From Polytrichum commune (taxonomy: Eukaryota; Streptophyta; Polytrichopsida; Polytrichales; Polytrichaceae), in the NCBI GenBank assembly GCA_950295325.1, contig OX485804.1:51634429-51698428 (forward strand): a stretch of 64,000 nt of DNA. The letters are read 5' to 3'. The notes beneath the pieces are model-generated. The model saw nothing but the letters and a program-made list of their open reading frames with translations, was not told where the DNA came from and searched no databases. The position numbers and the translations under genes are program-made. Positions 37,133-47,915 of this stretch are shown piece by piece. Each line of letters begins with the position of its first letter. Position 1 is the first letter of the stretch.

Positions 37133-37306
37133 AACCAATCATTCGTTGATATGCTATAATCAACCAATCATACATTAAAATGCTACAATCAACCAATCAT
37201 ACATTGAAATGCTACAAACAACCAATTATTCATTGAGATACTACAATCAACCAATCATTCATTGAAATGCTACAATTAACCAACCATACATTGAAAGTCA
37301 CCAAAA
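37133..37306 (+). repeat. 29-bp minisatellite, six copies
   Basis: The word aaccaatcat recurs at 37133, 37162, 37191, 37220, 37249 and 37278, exactly 29 bp apart, each followed by 'NcattgaaatgctacaatN'. Variation between copies is low. Confidence 0.92.
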
Positions 37307-37417
37307 GATTTAGGAGACATTGCTCATATTGATAATATTCATCCAAAACAAAATTCATATCAATACTATTCACTAAAAATATTGACACACATGTAGGTTG
37401 CATTGTTCATCTTGCAT

Positions 37418-38817
37418 CTACTCACGAAAATAATAAGGATATCGAGTACGATAATCCTCTAGTTTCTCCTCAACCCTAGCCCTAATTGAAGTGGATTTCA
37501 TATTCCACAAAGTTTCTTCAACATTGAGCATATCTTGCTCATACTTCTCCCATCCAAGATTGTACCTTAAACAAACAAACAAATATTTGAATGTTGAAAA
37601 AAGAATTGAACAATAAATATACACATATACAATAACATAAAAAAATATTGAAACCAAATAATTCAAACTCATATAATTGAAAATGAACATACCAATAAAA
37701 AACTTCTTGATCTTCGTGATACGCAAGCAACTCCTCTTTGAACATCTTGCACTCGTGAGGAATTTGATTGTTCGAAAATGCCGTCACCAAATTAGTATAT
37801 TTAGATACCCTCGTAGTTGCCAATTTTCGACGAAAAACATCATTTGTCTCCAAAAAACTCAAATTTTTGGAATTAATCAACCCCACTCCACATTCACTAA
37901 TTCCAAGAATTTCAACTTTCTTTGAATCAATGAAGCTACAAAGAAGAGGTTTAGGAATTGGCTCACGATTTTGCGCCTTTTCTTCAAATTTTACTCCACG
38001 AAGCCAATGCCTTTTGCCTCCATACATCCACTTGTCGGCTATGAATTTTTCGTAGCCGCTTCTCCACATCTCCCATAATCTTTGAATTCATCTTCTTGTG
38101 GTCTTGATTTCGAACGCGATGGTTTTTTCTTGGCCTCCTTAGGTCTGTTTTTTCTATAAAAAGTTTATATTTTTTCTTCATGTGTCCACGGAGATTCTTC
38201 AAATTCTTAAATTTGGAAGTGCACTCTCCATGGCGACATTCAAAAGCTTGGGAAATGTCTTTCCGGTCCTTCCGGCTTTGAGGAAACCAGTAATGAGTAC
38301 CAAAACTCGCAAAAGGCAAACCATCCTCTACACCATATAAGAAACAAATTTGAAGTTTAGAAAATATACATCACCACAGGTTTTAAAAATTGACATGTTA
38401 CATTTTCAAGCACGAAAAAAATTATAACATTAAATTGAAAGCGGTTAAAGAAGTTATATAAATGTAATACCATTTGTTCTCATATTTAGAGGCAGATGCA
38501 TTTGTGACCGCTCCGCATCCGATATGTCGCTCTCCGACCCTAAATCCATATGCTCACTTTCCGACCCTAAATCCATCTCCTCACTGTCCGATCCTAAATC
38601 CACAACTTCACGGGCTGCAAGTGGTTGCACTGCATACATGTGGTTTCACATTGTGAATTAAATGGTCAACAATTGTCAAATTGTGGAACATTGAATATGC
38701 ATATTTTCAAATAAGAAGAATGTGAAGGAAAAGTCACATACCTGAAGAAAACATTGGCGTCGTTGAAGTGGATGCCGGATCCGGTAAGAAAAAAAGAGGA
38801 GTTGGGAGCTGCGACAT
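37418..38817 (-). pseudogene. Unidentified four-exon gene with C2H2-like finger, probably broken
   Basis: Exons on the minus strand: 38742-38817 (MSQLPTPLFFLPDPASTSTT), 38471-38629, 37693-38327 and 37418-37565, with GT-AG junctions in phase at each joint. Exon 2 carries an acidic triplicate (DLGSDSEEM, DLGSESEHM, DLGSESDI). Exon 3 begins EDGLPFASFGTHYWFPQS and has a C-x4-C finger-like segment (FECRHGECTSKFKNLKNL, then RGHMKKKYK) whose second His is missing. The frame at the start of exon 3 runs to a stop at 37984, but the segment matching the exon 3/4 junction (KFIADKWMYGGKRHW to QEVFYW, then YNLGWEKYEQDML) lies in another frame, so at least one frameshift is implied around 38050-38150. The family is not recognised. 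It lies just outside the MULE. Confidence 0.5.
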
Positions 38818-39921
38818 AGTGATGTCGCTATAAGAATAACCTAGCCTGAAAATGAACCGTACATGAATGAAAAAATTAGTATATAAAACTTGGCAAATGT
38901 TTCTAGGGTGTAGAGTACATTTATGGTTTTAAAAACGTCTCACTTTGTTGATTCTTAAAGAAACTTTTGGAGGATCATGATAGCCCAAGTTGAAGGTTGA
39001 ATTAGACCCCAAAAGCTTTAAAATTATGAAATCCACAAAACATGGAAGAAGGAACCTTACAAATTGCACAAACACTTAACCCCCGCATGATAATGTTTAC
39101 CTCGTATGAAATCCAGAAACTTTGCACTTCTATCTCAACAATCAATATGTTTCTATGTTAATTAGAATGACAATTGTTTCATCCAAGAGGCAATCTCAAG
39201 CAACAAAGACAATCATTTCAAGTTTCAAGATCAAAGTTGCGAAAGTTATAAGAGATGAAGTGAAGGTTCTCTCCCTCTTGAAGTGCTCACATACAGGTTC
39301 CCAATATTGAGCATATAGTCTAATCCATTGCAGCATGTGCTTGTGGTGTTCATTTTTGAGACGGTCCAATTAAGCTGAGTGACCACAAAAGGCCCATTCC
39401 GTCCATACTAGAGTGCTGATATTTGCAAGTGACAATGATTGCACAAAAAAGGGCTCATAGTGAGTTTTGAATTCCATACCTTTGTAAACAAGTATAGCAG
39501 ACACAATCCTTCTACCATACTTAGTCATCTACTGTACATCAGAAGCAAGTACTAAGCTCCACTATTTTATTTAAGGAACGCCTACAATCAATTTGCTTTA
39601 TTCTCTTTCTTGAGGTAATCACCAGTGTCCAGGAAAGAGTTTTGGGCATAATCGGTCAAGATCCTAGTGTTTCCAAGTCCACCCAGTTGCACATTGAAAT
39701 CTTTCGGTTTTTCTCAATTAATTTGAGGTATGTTCCATAGGTCCCTCTTGAACGATTGGTCCACCAGGTATTTCTCAAACTCAACCGGTTCATCTGTAAC
39801 TACCGGTCAGTTCATTGCACCATGAACATGACCCTTCTAATGATCTTTGGAAAGAATATAATACTGTACAGACAATCAGTTTCTAAGTAGAAACTTTCAC
39901 ATGTAGGTGCCCGAGATGGTG
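38818..39921. other. Intergenic; contains a dispersed repeat shared with 63.3 kb
   Basis: About 39668-39800 ('gtttccaagtccacc', 'atctttcggtttttct', 'tttgaggtatgttccat') matches 63297-63365 in the same orientation. No gene is recognised. Confidence 0.5.
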
Positions 39922-41727
39922 TTACAACTCATTCTTCATGATAGCGATGAGAGCTTGTGAGCTTTTGATTTGATCTGCCAAGGCTCGTATCTCTGCTGCA
40001 GTAGCTGAGTCTGTTATTAGGTTCAATTGCTGATATAACTTTGCACACAGGGTAAGAGCAAACTAGCAAATTTATAAGCAATATACTTAGAGCTTAAAAA
40101 CTGCAATGAAGTAAGAGTACCTGTAAGAGGTAGCAATGCAAGCTTTCAAGCATTTGTGCAAAGTTTGTTGCTGATAAATCCACCACTGTCATTCCCTGCA
40201 TCATCACGAGTGAAATGAAAGTTCTCAAATTGCATATCTCAAATTGCATATCCATGTTGATTTGGTTGATCAAATAAGACTGGCTGAATGTTGGACGATA
40301 AGAGTTATCCTTTAACTCAATGGGGCTTTTTGACAGGAGTTGGTCCCTGAGCATCCACTTCAGAGCATCCACTTCCACTTGCAAAGCCAAAATTTTCAAG
40401 GCAACAAACCATAATCCAAATTTGCAAAAGTACAAATGCATAATTTGGCACCAACATCCATACCAGGTCCTGCTCATAGTAGAATAGGTGTTGGCGATCA
40501 GTCTTTAGTTTGAAAAGAGCTTCACACACAACCTTCAACCTTCCAACCTGTGAACCATCACATGCATGCCCCTTCCAATGACTTCTGCAAGTATCAAGAT
40601 ACAAAACGTCTAATACACAACTTTCTGAGGTATAGCATTTAGTAAAATAAATCCTCTTTCTTCATACATTAATAATGAGGCCAACATCTTCCAGAAAGAA
40701 CTAACCGTTGTTGCGCTTGGGAGCTTCTTGGTAACTGGAGCTTTTTCTCCAACAGAGGCTGCTGTGCATACAATATTAACAGCTGAACAGCCCCGCCACA
40801 TGTTTGTTACTCCCATGAAGTCAAGCAATTACAAGAAATCCTACCTGATTCCATGAGTTCTGATTGGTGACTTGAAGCTTTTAGGTCTGAACATTGTGAA
40901 CTCTATTCAGCAGTTGCGCCCACCTCACTAACTCCAAGATGGATAAGTTCAGAATAATTTCAATAACCACAACTAGTAACCACAATTTGGCTGAGGATTT
41001 GGGTTGAGTACTTACAAAGCAGAGTGCTAGACAATTTTTGTGTGTTTCTGAAGGTCGAGTGGAATATCATGCAATACTCTCAGCTGTTCAAACCTGTGCA
41101 CCAATTCATTGAAAGTGAGAAATATGAAGATTGTAGCTACAACTCTACTTTGAAACATCTATGGCAGCTTCCTTCTCCATTTCACAAGGATGATTTTCCA
41201 TTTTCAGCAAACATGTGCTACAAAGAATTATTAAACAGCTGAGAATTGCCAGGTGAGGACATACCGGCGATGGCATTTGATTATGTCTTCAATGCTATTT
41301 GTTTGCATAGATGTGAGCAGGTGGCACACATACCTGAATTATCCAAGTTAAGAAATAATAAAAAAGGAGGGAAAGTTGTACGCTGCAAGTGATATTTGCT
41401 TTGTGCTTTCCATGCGACCAATCTGACTGGTCAATACAAGGAGGCAAGGCAGAATCTTTATATGCAAATTGAAGCAGGTTGACATGCGAGTGAAATTGGT
41501 TTTCTTGAACCTCATCCCGATAACAAAGTCCAAATAAAGAAGTTGCATCTGAGGTAGACACATAATAGAAAAGTCAAGAGACCCCAGAGAGGCACCTTAT
41601 TTCGGAATCTCGTCTCTCCCTTGGTTTCACCTGCAAAACATTGCAGCAAGCTATCATAGTTAGCGGGGCTTTCAGTAATGACTTCCTTAGGTGTGTATTT
41701 CACATAATCGTAAATTGAAGCAGCCAT
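39922..41727 (-). CDS. Unidentified multi-exon gene, partial model
   Basis: Supported exons on the minus strand: 41631-41727 (MAASIYDYVKYTPKEV, then ITESPANYDSLLQCFA), about 41334-41548 (ATSLFGLCYRDEVQENQF, then LLQFAYKDSALPPCIDQSDW), part of 41030-41092 (FEQLRVLHDIPLDLQKHTKI), about 40706-40800 (MWRGCSAVNIVCTAASVG), 40464-40584 (VGRLKVVCEALFKLKTDRQH), an exon ending at 40121 (MTVVDLSATNFAQMLESLHC), and 39922-40029 (QLNLITDSATAAEIRALADQ to a TAA stop). First-to-second and last-two junctions are in phase. The second exon may end earlier than shown. The C-terminus looks helical and could be a coiled coil. I do not recognise the family, so no function is given. The first exon sits at the edge of a 124-bp tandem duplication. 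Confidence 0.55.
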
Positions 41728-41971
41728 GTGATGATAAGTTCTGCAAAAATGCTCCACAGAGAATACCTTGCACGACCTTTCATTGGAACCCTAAACCCAC
41801 AACACCCACCTAAAGGAATTTGCTCAAAATTGGTGAAAGAGATGCCGCCCTGTGATGATAAGTTCTGCAAAAATGCTCCACAAAGAAAACCTTGCACGAC
41901 CTTTCATTGGAACCCTAAACCCACAACACCCACCTAAAGGAATTTGCTCAAAATTGGTGAAAGAGATGCCG
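41727..41971 (+). repeat. 124-bp tandem duplication, two copies
   Basis: The block from tgtgatgataagttctgc to gagatgccg occurs at 41727-41847 and again from 41851, with very few differences. It overlaps the start of the unidentified minus-strand gene, so the sequence just upstream of its first ATG, including an acceptor-like ttgcag, is present twice. Confidence 0.93.
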
Positions 41972-42138
41972 TGGAATCAATTTATGGCGAAATAGCATAG
42001 ATGCTCTGCTTTGTACACAGTATAAAGAGAACAAAGAATCTTTCCAGCATTGAGCTCTTGCTGCTGGGAGAGTGAGACGACGTGCCAGACGAGGAGGAAG
42101 TGCAAGGGAGAGGAGAGAGGTCGAGGTGGGAACTCCCA

Positions 42139-42185
42139 CACCTCGGGAGCAGGAGCGGGGGCAGGGGCGGGGGCGGGGGCAGCCC
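42139..42185 (+). repeat. G-rich tract, potential G-quadruplex
   Basis: At least four runs of four or more G separated by single C or CA, at the outer edge of the repeat that starts at 42177. It could form a quadruplex on the plus strand. Confidence 0.6.
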
Positions 42186-42363
42186 AAAAAAAATTTGCTC
42201 AAAACTTTTAGTTGTGGCAAATATTGTGCGGCAGGTATTGCAAATTGAGCGGCACTTCGACTTGGGACTTGGGACTTGGGACGTGGACTCCGACGGCATC
42301 CATCCACGCAGGGGGCGTGGTAAGTCCCAGCGTGAGGGATATCCTGCCAAAGCGGGGTACCTC
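42177..42363 (-). repeat. Inverted copy of the 32623-32795 repeat
   Basis: Runs from gggcagccc to ggggtacctc, the inverse of the 32.6-kb copy. It carries tgcggcaggtattgca at 42227-42242 and a three-fold 'gggacttgg' expansion not seen in the other copy. No transposase lies beside it. Confidence 0.78.
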
Positions 42364-44049
42364 TTTGTTCCATTCTATCTATTACGTTACATGAAATGTA
42401 ACATTGGTGACTTGTAACATTAGGCTATATTACATATGAAGCTCAATGTAACACTAGTGTTAGTAAACCGATGTGATTTATGCATGTTGTAGATTCCACA
42501 CCTAAGCGATTTGAGAGAGTGCAAAGTTTGCATAGTTGGTTGCTACAAGTTCTTGCAAACATCAAGAGCAGGATCAAGCTTGAGGACAACCGCCTTCTTA
42601 CCAATTACATGGTGGACATCTTCACCACCAATGCATTGTGAGGGTAGAATTGGTATGTCTCTTTCACTTTCTTGTTGGAGTGATAGCGCACATCTTGATC
42701 AATGAGGAAAAGATCACGTGTGAACCCTTTTTGTCCGTCCATGATTTCCTTAACATGAAGCCGATGCAGTGCCATGATTTGGAAAACTGTTGGATTCAAA
42801 TCCATTTTCTTAACAACCCAAATCTTGATATTCTTGGGGGTGCAAGCACAGTAAAGTGAACAACTCTTGATCCCTACCTAGTGTTTAGTGAAAGTGATTC
42901 AAAACTATACACTAACTTTAAATTATGAAGACAAATATCATAAACATTTAAAAAAAGACTGATATACAAAGCCAAGCAAATTATGATGAAAAAAATATTC
43001 CAAAAAAACTCTACATATTTTAGAAGATGATGCAAGTGGTATGCAAGTAGGTGATATTGAACAAGTGACTGTTTAAAATTTGTTTAAAGTATGATAGAAT
43101 TATATCAAATTAATGGCTTTCCACAAAATTTTGTAATGATGCCCTAAATTAGATAATTAATTCAAGGAATATGAAAGAAAATTCCAACTTCAAAATAGTT
43201 AAGGTCATGAAATCTATGTCCAAAACCAGACTCAACCGTTTGCTTTTGAGCATCACTTTTAATGATAAGTATTGAAGATCTCAACTTGATTTTCAACATT
43301 TGAGTATTCAACACAACATAAAGATCATCATGAAAAGAAATTCAATTTAAAGAATGCTTTGCTACTATTTTTAGGCCTTTGACAAAATAAGTTATGATTT
43401 TAGTATACCGGAGAATTTTTTTGGTCCACTTTACCATGCTTGCACCCTTGGACAATTGCACTGCGAATGCACTCCTGTCACATGGTCTCTCTTTGCCATG
43501 ATGGACATGAAGGACATAACACTATATTCGTTAAATTGAGACTTTCTCTAGTCTCAAATTAATATATGGATCAAACAACATTCCGTGTTCCGAAACTATA
43601 TTGCGAACAATCTCAAATATATTATATGTTCTAATATCCCAAATCTATGGGGTGTGGACATAAGCACATATGGTAGAGCACTCAACACCAACTTCATCAA
43701 CAAAAACACTTTGGGTAGAGCACTCCAAACTAGTTTCACCCAAGAAACATATAAAATGATTTCTATTATTAGCATGGTCAATAAAATATAGACATTGCAA
43801 CATACAAAGTACATGCAATAAATGCATTTTTCTTCAATGGAAAATTTAGTCCCAAACTTAATAAAAAAAATGAACTTCACAACTGTATTGAAATATAGTA
43901 AATGGATATTCATCCAACCCCAAACAATATAGCATTCGCAAGTTCTACCCAAACTTTGCCCCAAGTTTGAGGAGCACACATATGAGTAATATATATTCGT
44001 CGAATTACATATTACACTATAATCATGCTAACACAATCCTACCAACTTC
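42364..44049. other. Intergenic, nothing recognised
   Basis: AT-rich DNA with short frames only. A short imperfect duplication of 'ggtagagcactc' occurs near 43672 and 43714. Confidence 0.5.
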
Positions 44050-47000
44050 TCATTCAACGTGGGTTGCTTCTTCTGCGATCCGAGCAAGGTTGTCTTTTGC
44101 AAAAGTTATGTACTTTTGAGGGATGGACACTGATCCACTATGATTTTTCCGTGGTTTCCATGCTATGAATATGGAATCTGTATCTACCCAAGATGGACCA
44201 TGCTCAGAATCCACCTTCCACCGAAAGTTAGGGTTTGTATCCCAGCCTGTATAATGCCGAACAACATCTTCATTCCGTGCTGTCGGTCGGTAGTACTCTA
44301 CTTGTATTTGTCGAAAATGAGGGCTGGAAGTTACAAAATTTGGTTTGGACAAGCTCTTGCCACCCACACTGGCTTTGCATATGTCTCGTCTCCAGGACGC
44401 AAAATGAGCATATAACCTTCATGACAATCCACTGCAATGCGGAAAGATGGTGGCGGACGACTACTAGCAGGTCCCACGTAATGGTCGTCCACATCAAACT
44501 CCTCTCGAACCTCTCCATTTCCCAAAAGACTAGCCTCCGAAACTTGTACGTTGACACGTGTTTGTGGCCAAAACCCATGCCTTAAAGTAAGGGGTGTATC
44601 TTGATGAAGGTTTGCCAAAGCGCCACGAACACGTGTCCAATATTGTATCCAACTTCCGTAACGAAGCCAACACGATCCACCAACATCTGCTACCCTCAAA
44701 CTCTCCCAATATTGTATGAAGCCTGATATGCCTTTACAAATGTCCTCCAAATTCTTCATGGGTATTGGTTTACAAGGCTTAGGCTCTCCGTCAGGCAACA
44801 TCGTCCTTCCCTCCCCATCAACACGCCATACAAGGAGACCCTCCGGCGGGCTCCAGTCTTGTGACGTGCACAACAACTTGTATTGCATGGCGGGGACACC
44901 ATCGTCACGCACGTAGAACCGAAATTGTTGTGCCTTCGTATGTCCGATCAATCGGTGAGCTCCGCTTCGAATATACGGTTCTATAAATGCCTTGAAGTCT
45001 GGAACCTCCTCGATCATATGGGAGATGACGGGAATATTCTCCAAATCCATGTACGACTTCATCAACAATGGGATTGTTGGAAAATCCTCCTCGCGCAACT
45101 TCATGCTCCACCGCCTAAAAGACGCATCAATATCATCGTGCGTGTGGCCTACCAATAGAAAGGACACAAAAACCTCCTTGAAAATGCCTTTCGCAACCAA
45201 CAACGACCAATATGCAAAAACATATCTACTTTTATTGTCCTTCGCACAATTGTCCAATTGGACACGCAGAGTTGGGGGCAAATTCTTCGCAATCACATCT
45301 TCACTTGGTGGCTCCGGCAATGAGTGCACGCATACATCTCTTCCATCCAAGACCGCTTCATATAGAGGTGTTGATCCCGAGTTTTCAAATAACAATCTTG
45401 ATGAATAGGACGGCGGTTTTTCCAAATCACGTAAAAGCTTTGCAAATGATCCTATCGTGTGGTTTGAATCCGCCGGATACAAATCAAGAGCATAATGAGC
45501 ATACTTGACATCACCATGCCCATGTGCAATCATTCCTGCAAAGACAACCCAATGGTTTAATATTCAACTATAACACCAAAAAATTCACATGATGTATATG
45601 TTTGGCCCCAAGTACAAACCTAAACGCACAAATTTGTGTTTAGGTAATGCAATGCAATGCAATTGTTATCAAAATCACCTGTAACCGAAACAGGAAGCTT
45701 AAAAAGGCCGTCCGTGGCTTTGATTCGATTTGCAAAACATGAAGAGGTTGTTTTGGCATGGCCCATTTTGTCATGGATGATTGTAAGGACCTCCAAAGGC
45801 CTTGAGATGGACAAAGCTCTATTTGTGTAGTAATCATTACGGTGTGCCTCTTGCATGTTCACATGCTTGAAATAGTTCATTTGATGTGCGGCATAGGACT
45901 CTGTCCCCATCGTGTGTGCATCTCGAAGGCGTTTCAACTTCTCGCATTTGGAACAACGGGCAAATTTGTCACCTCGTCTTTTTGTGATGTATTCGCTAAA
46001 GTGAGATTTTTTTTATTGCACTCAGTTTCGACAACGAAATAGGGTCTAGCCCGGCCTTCTCGCCAACTACGTTTACGTCCAACAATATGTCTTTCCATTT
46101 CGTGCCTGTAGGAAGAACCTTCTCCACAACCTTTTCACCGGTTGAGAGTGTGCGTGTTTTGTGCAGCATTGCATCGGCAAGGGGGACAATGATGGTTGCC
46201 AGAGTGGCTGTTGCTTGTCTCGTTGCTTCCCTTGGTTTCTTTAAGCCCGTATTCCCATGGTGACGGGACCGGCGTCCTTCCTTGGCATACGCGGCTTGTC
46301 TATAAAATTCCGCTTTCGACATACCATGAATGGTGTACCATGCCGTACAACACACGTCTATGCTCTCAAGGGTGATGACCTTGCGACCCGCTCCGTTCAT
46401 ATGTATCGCCCTATGGACATCAAGCTTTTTGGTGGATCTTAGACGGAAATCTCCAAGCCACATTTCCTCGCGGATGGCCTTCAATTTATCCCTTGGGAAC
46501 AATTGGCAACAACGATGTACACAACAATCCTTTGTGGCAACTTTTCTAATAGACTCCTCACAGAGCAACCTTTGACGTTTACACTCATTTGCAGACGGAG
46601 TAGGACGTGCCAATGTATCGTACTTCCGTAGGCCTTTGCGTGGCCGAATGTTTGCTTGGAGCTCTTGTTGGATTTCGATGTGTCGTCGCTCATGCTCATG
46701 CAAATTAACCCCATCAATTGTCACATTCCTCAACGGCCACCTTCGCAACGAGAACCTATGAGTTGGATTCACTTCGGAATGTACGAATGATTCCAATATA
46801 ACAACTCCAACGTCCTCGGTGCCAAGGGGGTTTTCATCAATGCAATCTTGTGGATGTGTGTTACGACAAATACCCTCCGCCACAGCAACTCCACTGTCAT
46901 TAACAAGTACCACATCCAAATTCACCCATGAAGCTCGTGAAAGCCCAACACATTCCACAGTGGGGCAAGAAGGGGCAGATGGCGAAGGACTCCCCAAATG

Positions 47001-47123
47001 ACCTTCATTTGCACTGTCACCAAAACTATCCTCCCCAACAATGTCTAGGTCATCCCCAGACGAAAAATGGGAGTTGCCCATGTCATCAGAGAAGGCATCC
47101 CCTCTTCCACCAACTCCCTCCAT
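44050..47123 (-). pseudogene. DUF7869-type (transposase-like) gene with two frameshifts
   Basis: Exon 1 is 45679-47123 and exon 2 is 44050-45535, joined in phase (VSVTG|MIAHGHGDV). The start ATG follows an acceptor-like tgtgtag, which suggests an upstream 5' intron. After an acidic low-complexity N-terminus come a Cys-rich block (KDCCVHRCCQLF, VCCTAWYTIHGMS), GEKVVEKVLPTGTKWKDI, a CSKC knuckle and TIIHDKMGHAKT. The core is VQLDNCAKDNKSRYVFAYWS and FLLVGHTHDDIDASF, with the Asp and Glu/Asp positions of an RNase H-like fold, as in DUF7869 proteins. Frame breaks: eight-base A run on the coding strand (46007-46014 plus T run), where the sense continues one base shifted (SHFSEYITKRRGDKFARC), and near 44353, where it shifts again into VTSSPHFRQIQVEYYRPTAR. 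Both are single-base indels in or near short homopolymers. The role as a mobile-element recombinase is inferred, not shown. Confidence 0.85.
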
Positions 47124-47312
47124 TTCGCCTACACACATGCACATGAAACCTCAACAAACATGCACACCATGTAAGGGTTCAAAAGAATCAAATATCGAAA
47201 AATACAAGACATCATGATAAATGGGGACACCGAGGATAAAGACATTTGCAACACAACTACAATGTGAACTCCCAATACTTTGCGCAAGTTCCAAAAAAAA
47301 TTTTGGGAGGGG

Positions 47313-47915
47313 GTTTGGGTCGACCGACCCAAACCTTCTCATGGTCAACCTCTAGCCGCCCAAGCTGGGGTTGGGGTTTGGGTCGGTCGACCCAAACATT
47401 ATATGTCAAGGGGTTTTGGTCAAGCCCGCCCACACTGGTCGAGGGGTTTGGGTCGACCGACCCAAACCTGATCAGGGTCAGGCTGAACCCTCCCACACTA
47501 GTGGAGGGGTTTGGGTCGACTGACCCAAACCTGGTAAGGGTCAGGCTGAAACCCACCCACACTAGTGGAGGGGTTTCGGTCGACCGACCCAAACCTGGCA
47601 AAGGTCATGCTGAACCCGCCCACACTAGTGGAGGGGTTTGGGTCGACCGACCCAAACCTGGTAAGGGTCAGGCTGAAACCCGCCCACACTACTGGAGGGG
47701 TTTCGGTCGACCGACCCAAACCTGTGTAAGGGTCAGGCTGAAACCTGCCCACACTAGTGGAGGGGTTTCGGTCGACCGACCCAAACCTGGTAAGGGTCAG
47801 GATGAAACCCGCCCACACTAGTGGAGGGGTTTCGGTCGACCGATCCAAACCTGTGTAAGGGTCAGGCTGAAACCCGCCCACACTAGTGGAGGGGTTTCGG
47901 TCGACCGACCCAAAC
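47313..47915. repeat. Palindrome array 1: ten copies at ~64-bp spacing
   Basis: A 22-bp inverted repeat, GTTTGGGTCG-NN-CGACCCAAAC (several copies GTTTCGG), starts at 47313, 47376, 47456, 47509, 47573, 47636, 47700, 47765, 47829 and 47894. The centre is mostly AC, once GT. The spacers are also repeats ('tggtaagggtcaggctgaa', then 'cccacactagtggag'). The array lies directly upstream of the DUF7869-type gene. Long frames through it on both strands only reflect the repeat period. Confidence 0.97.
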
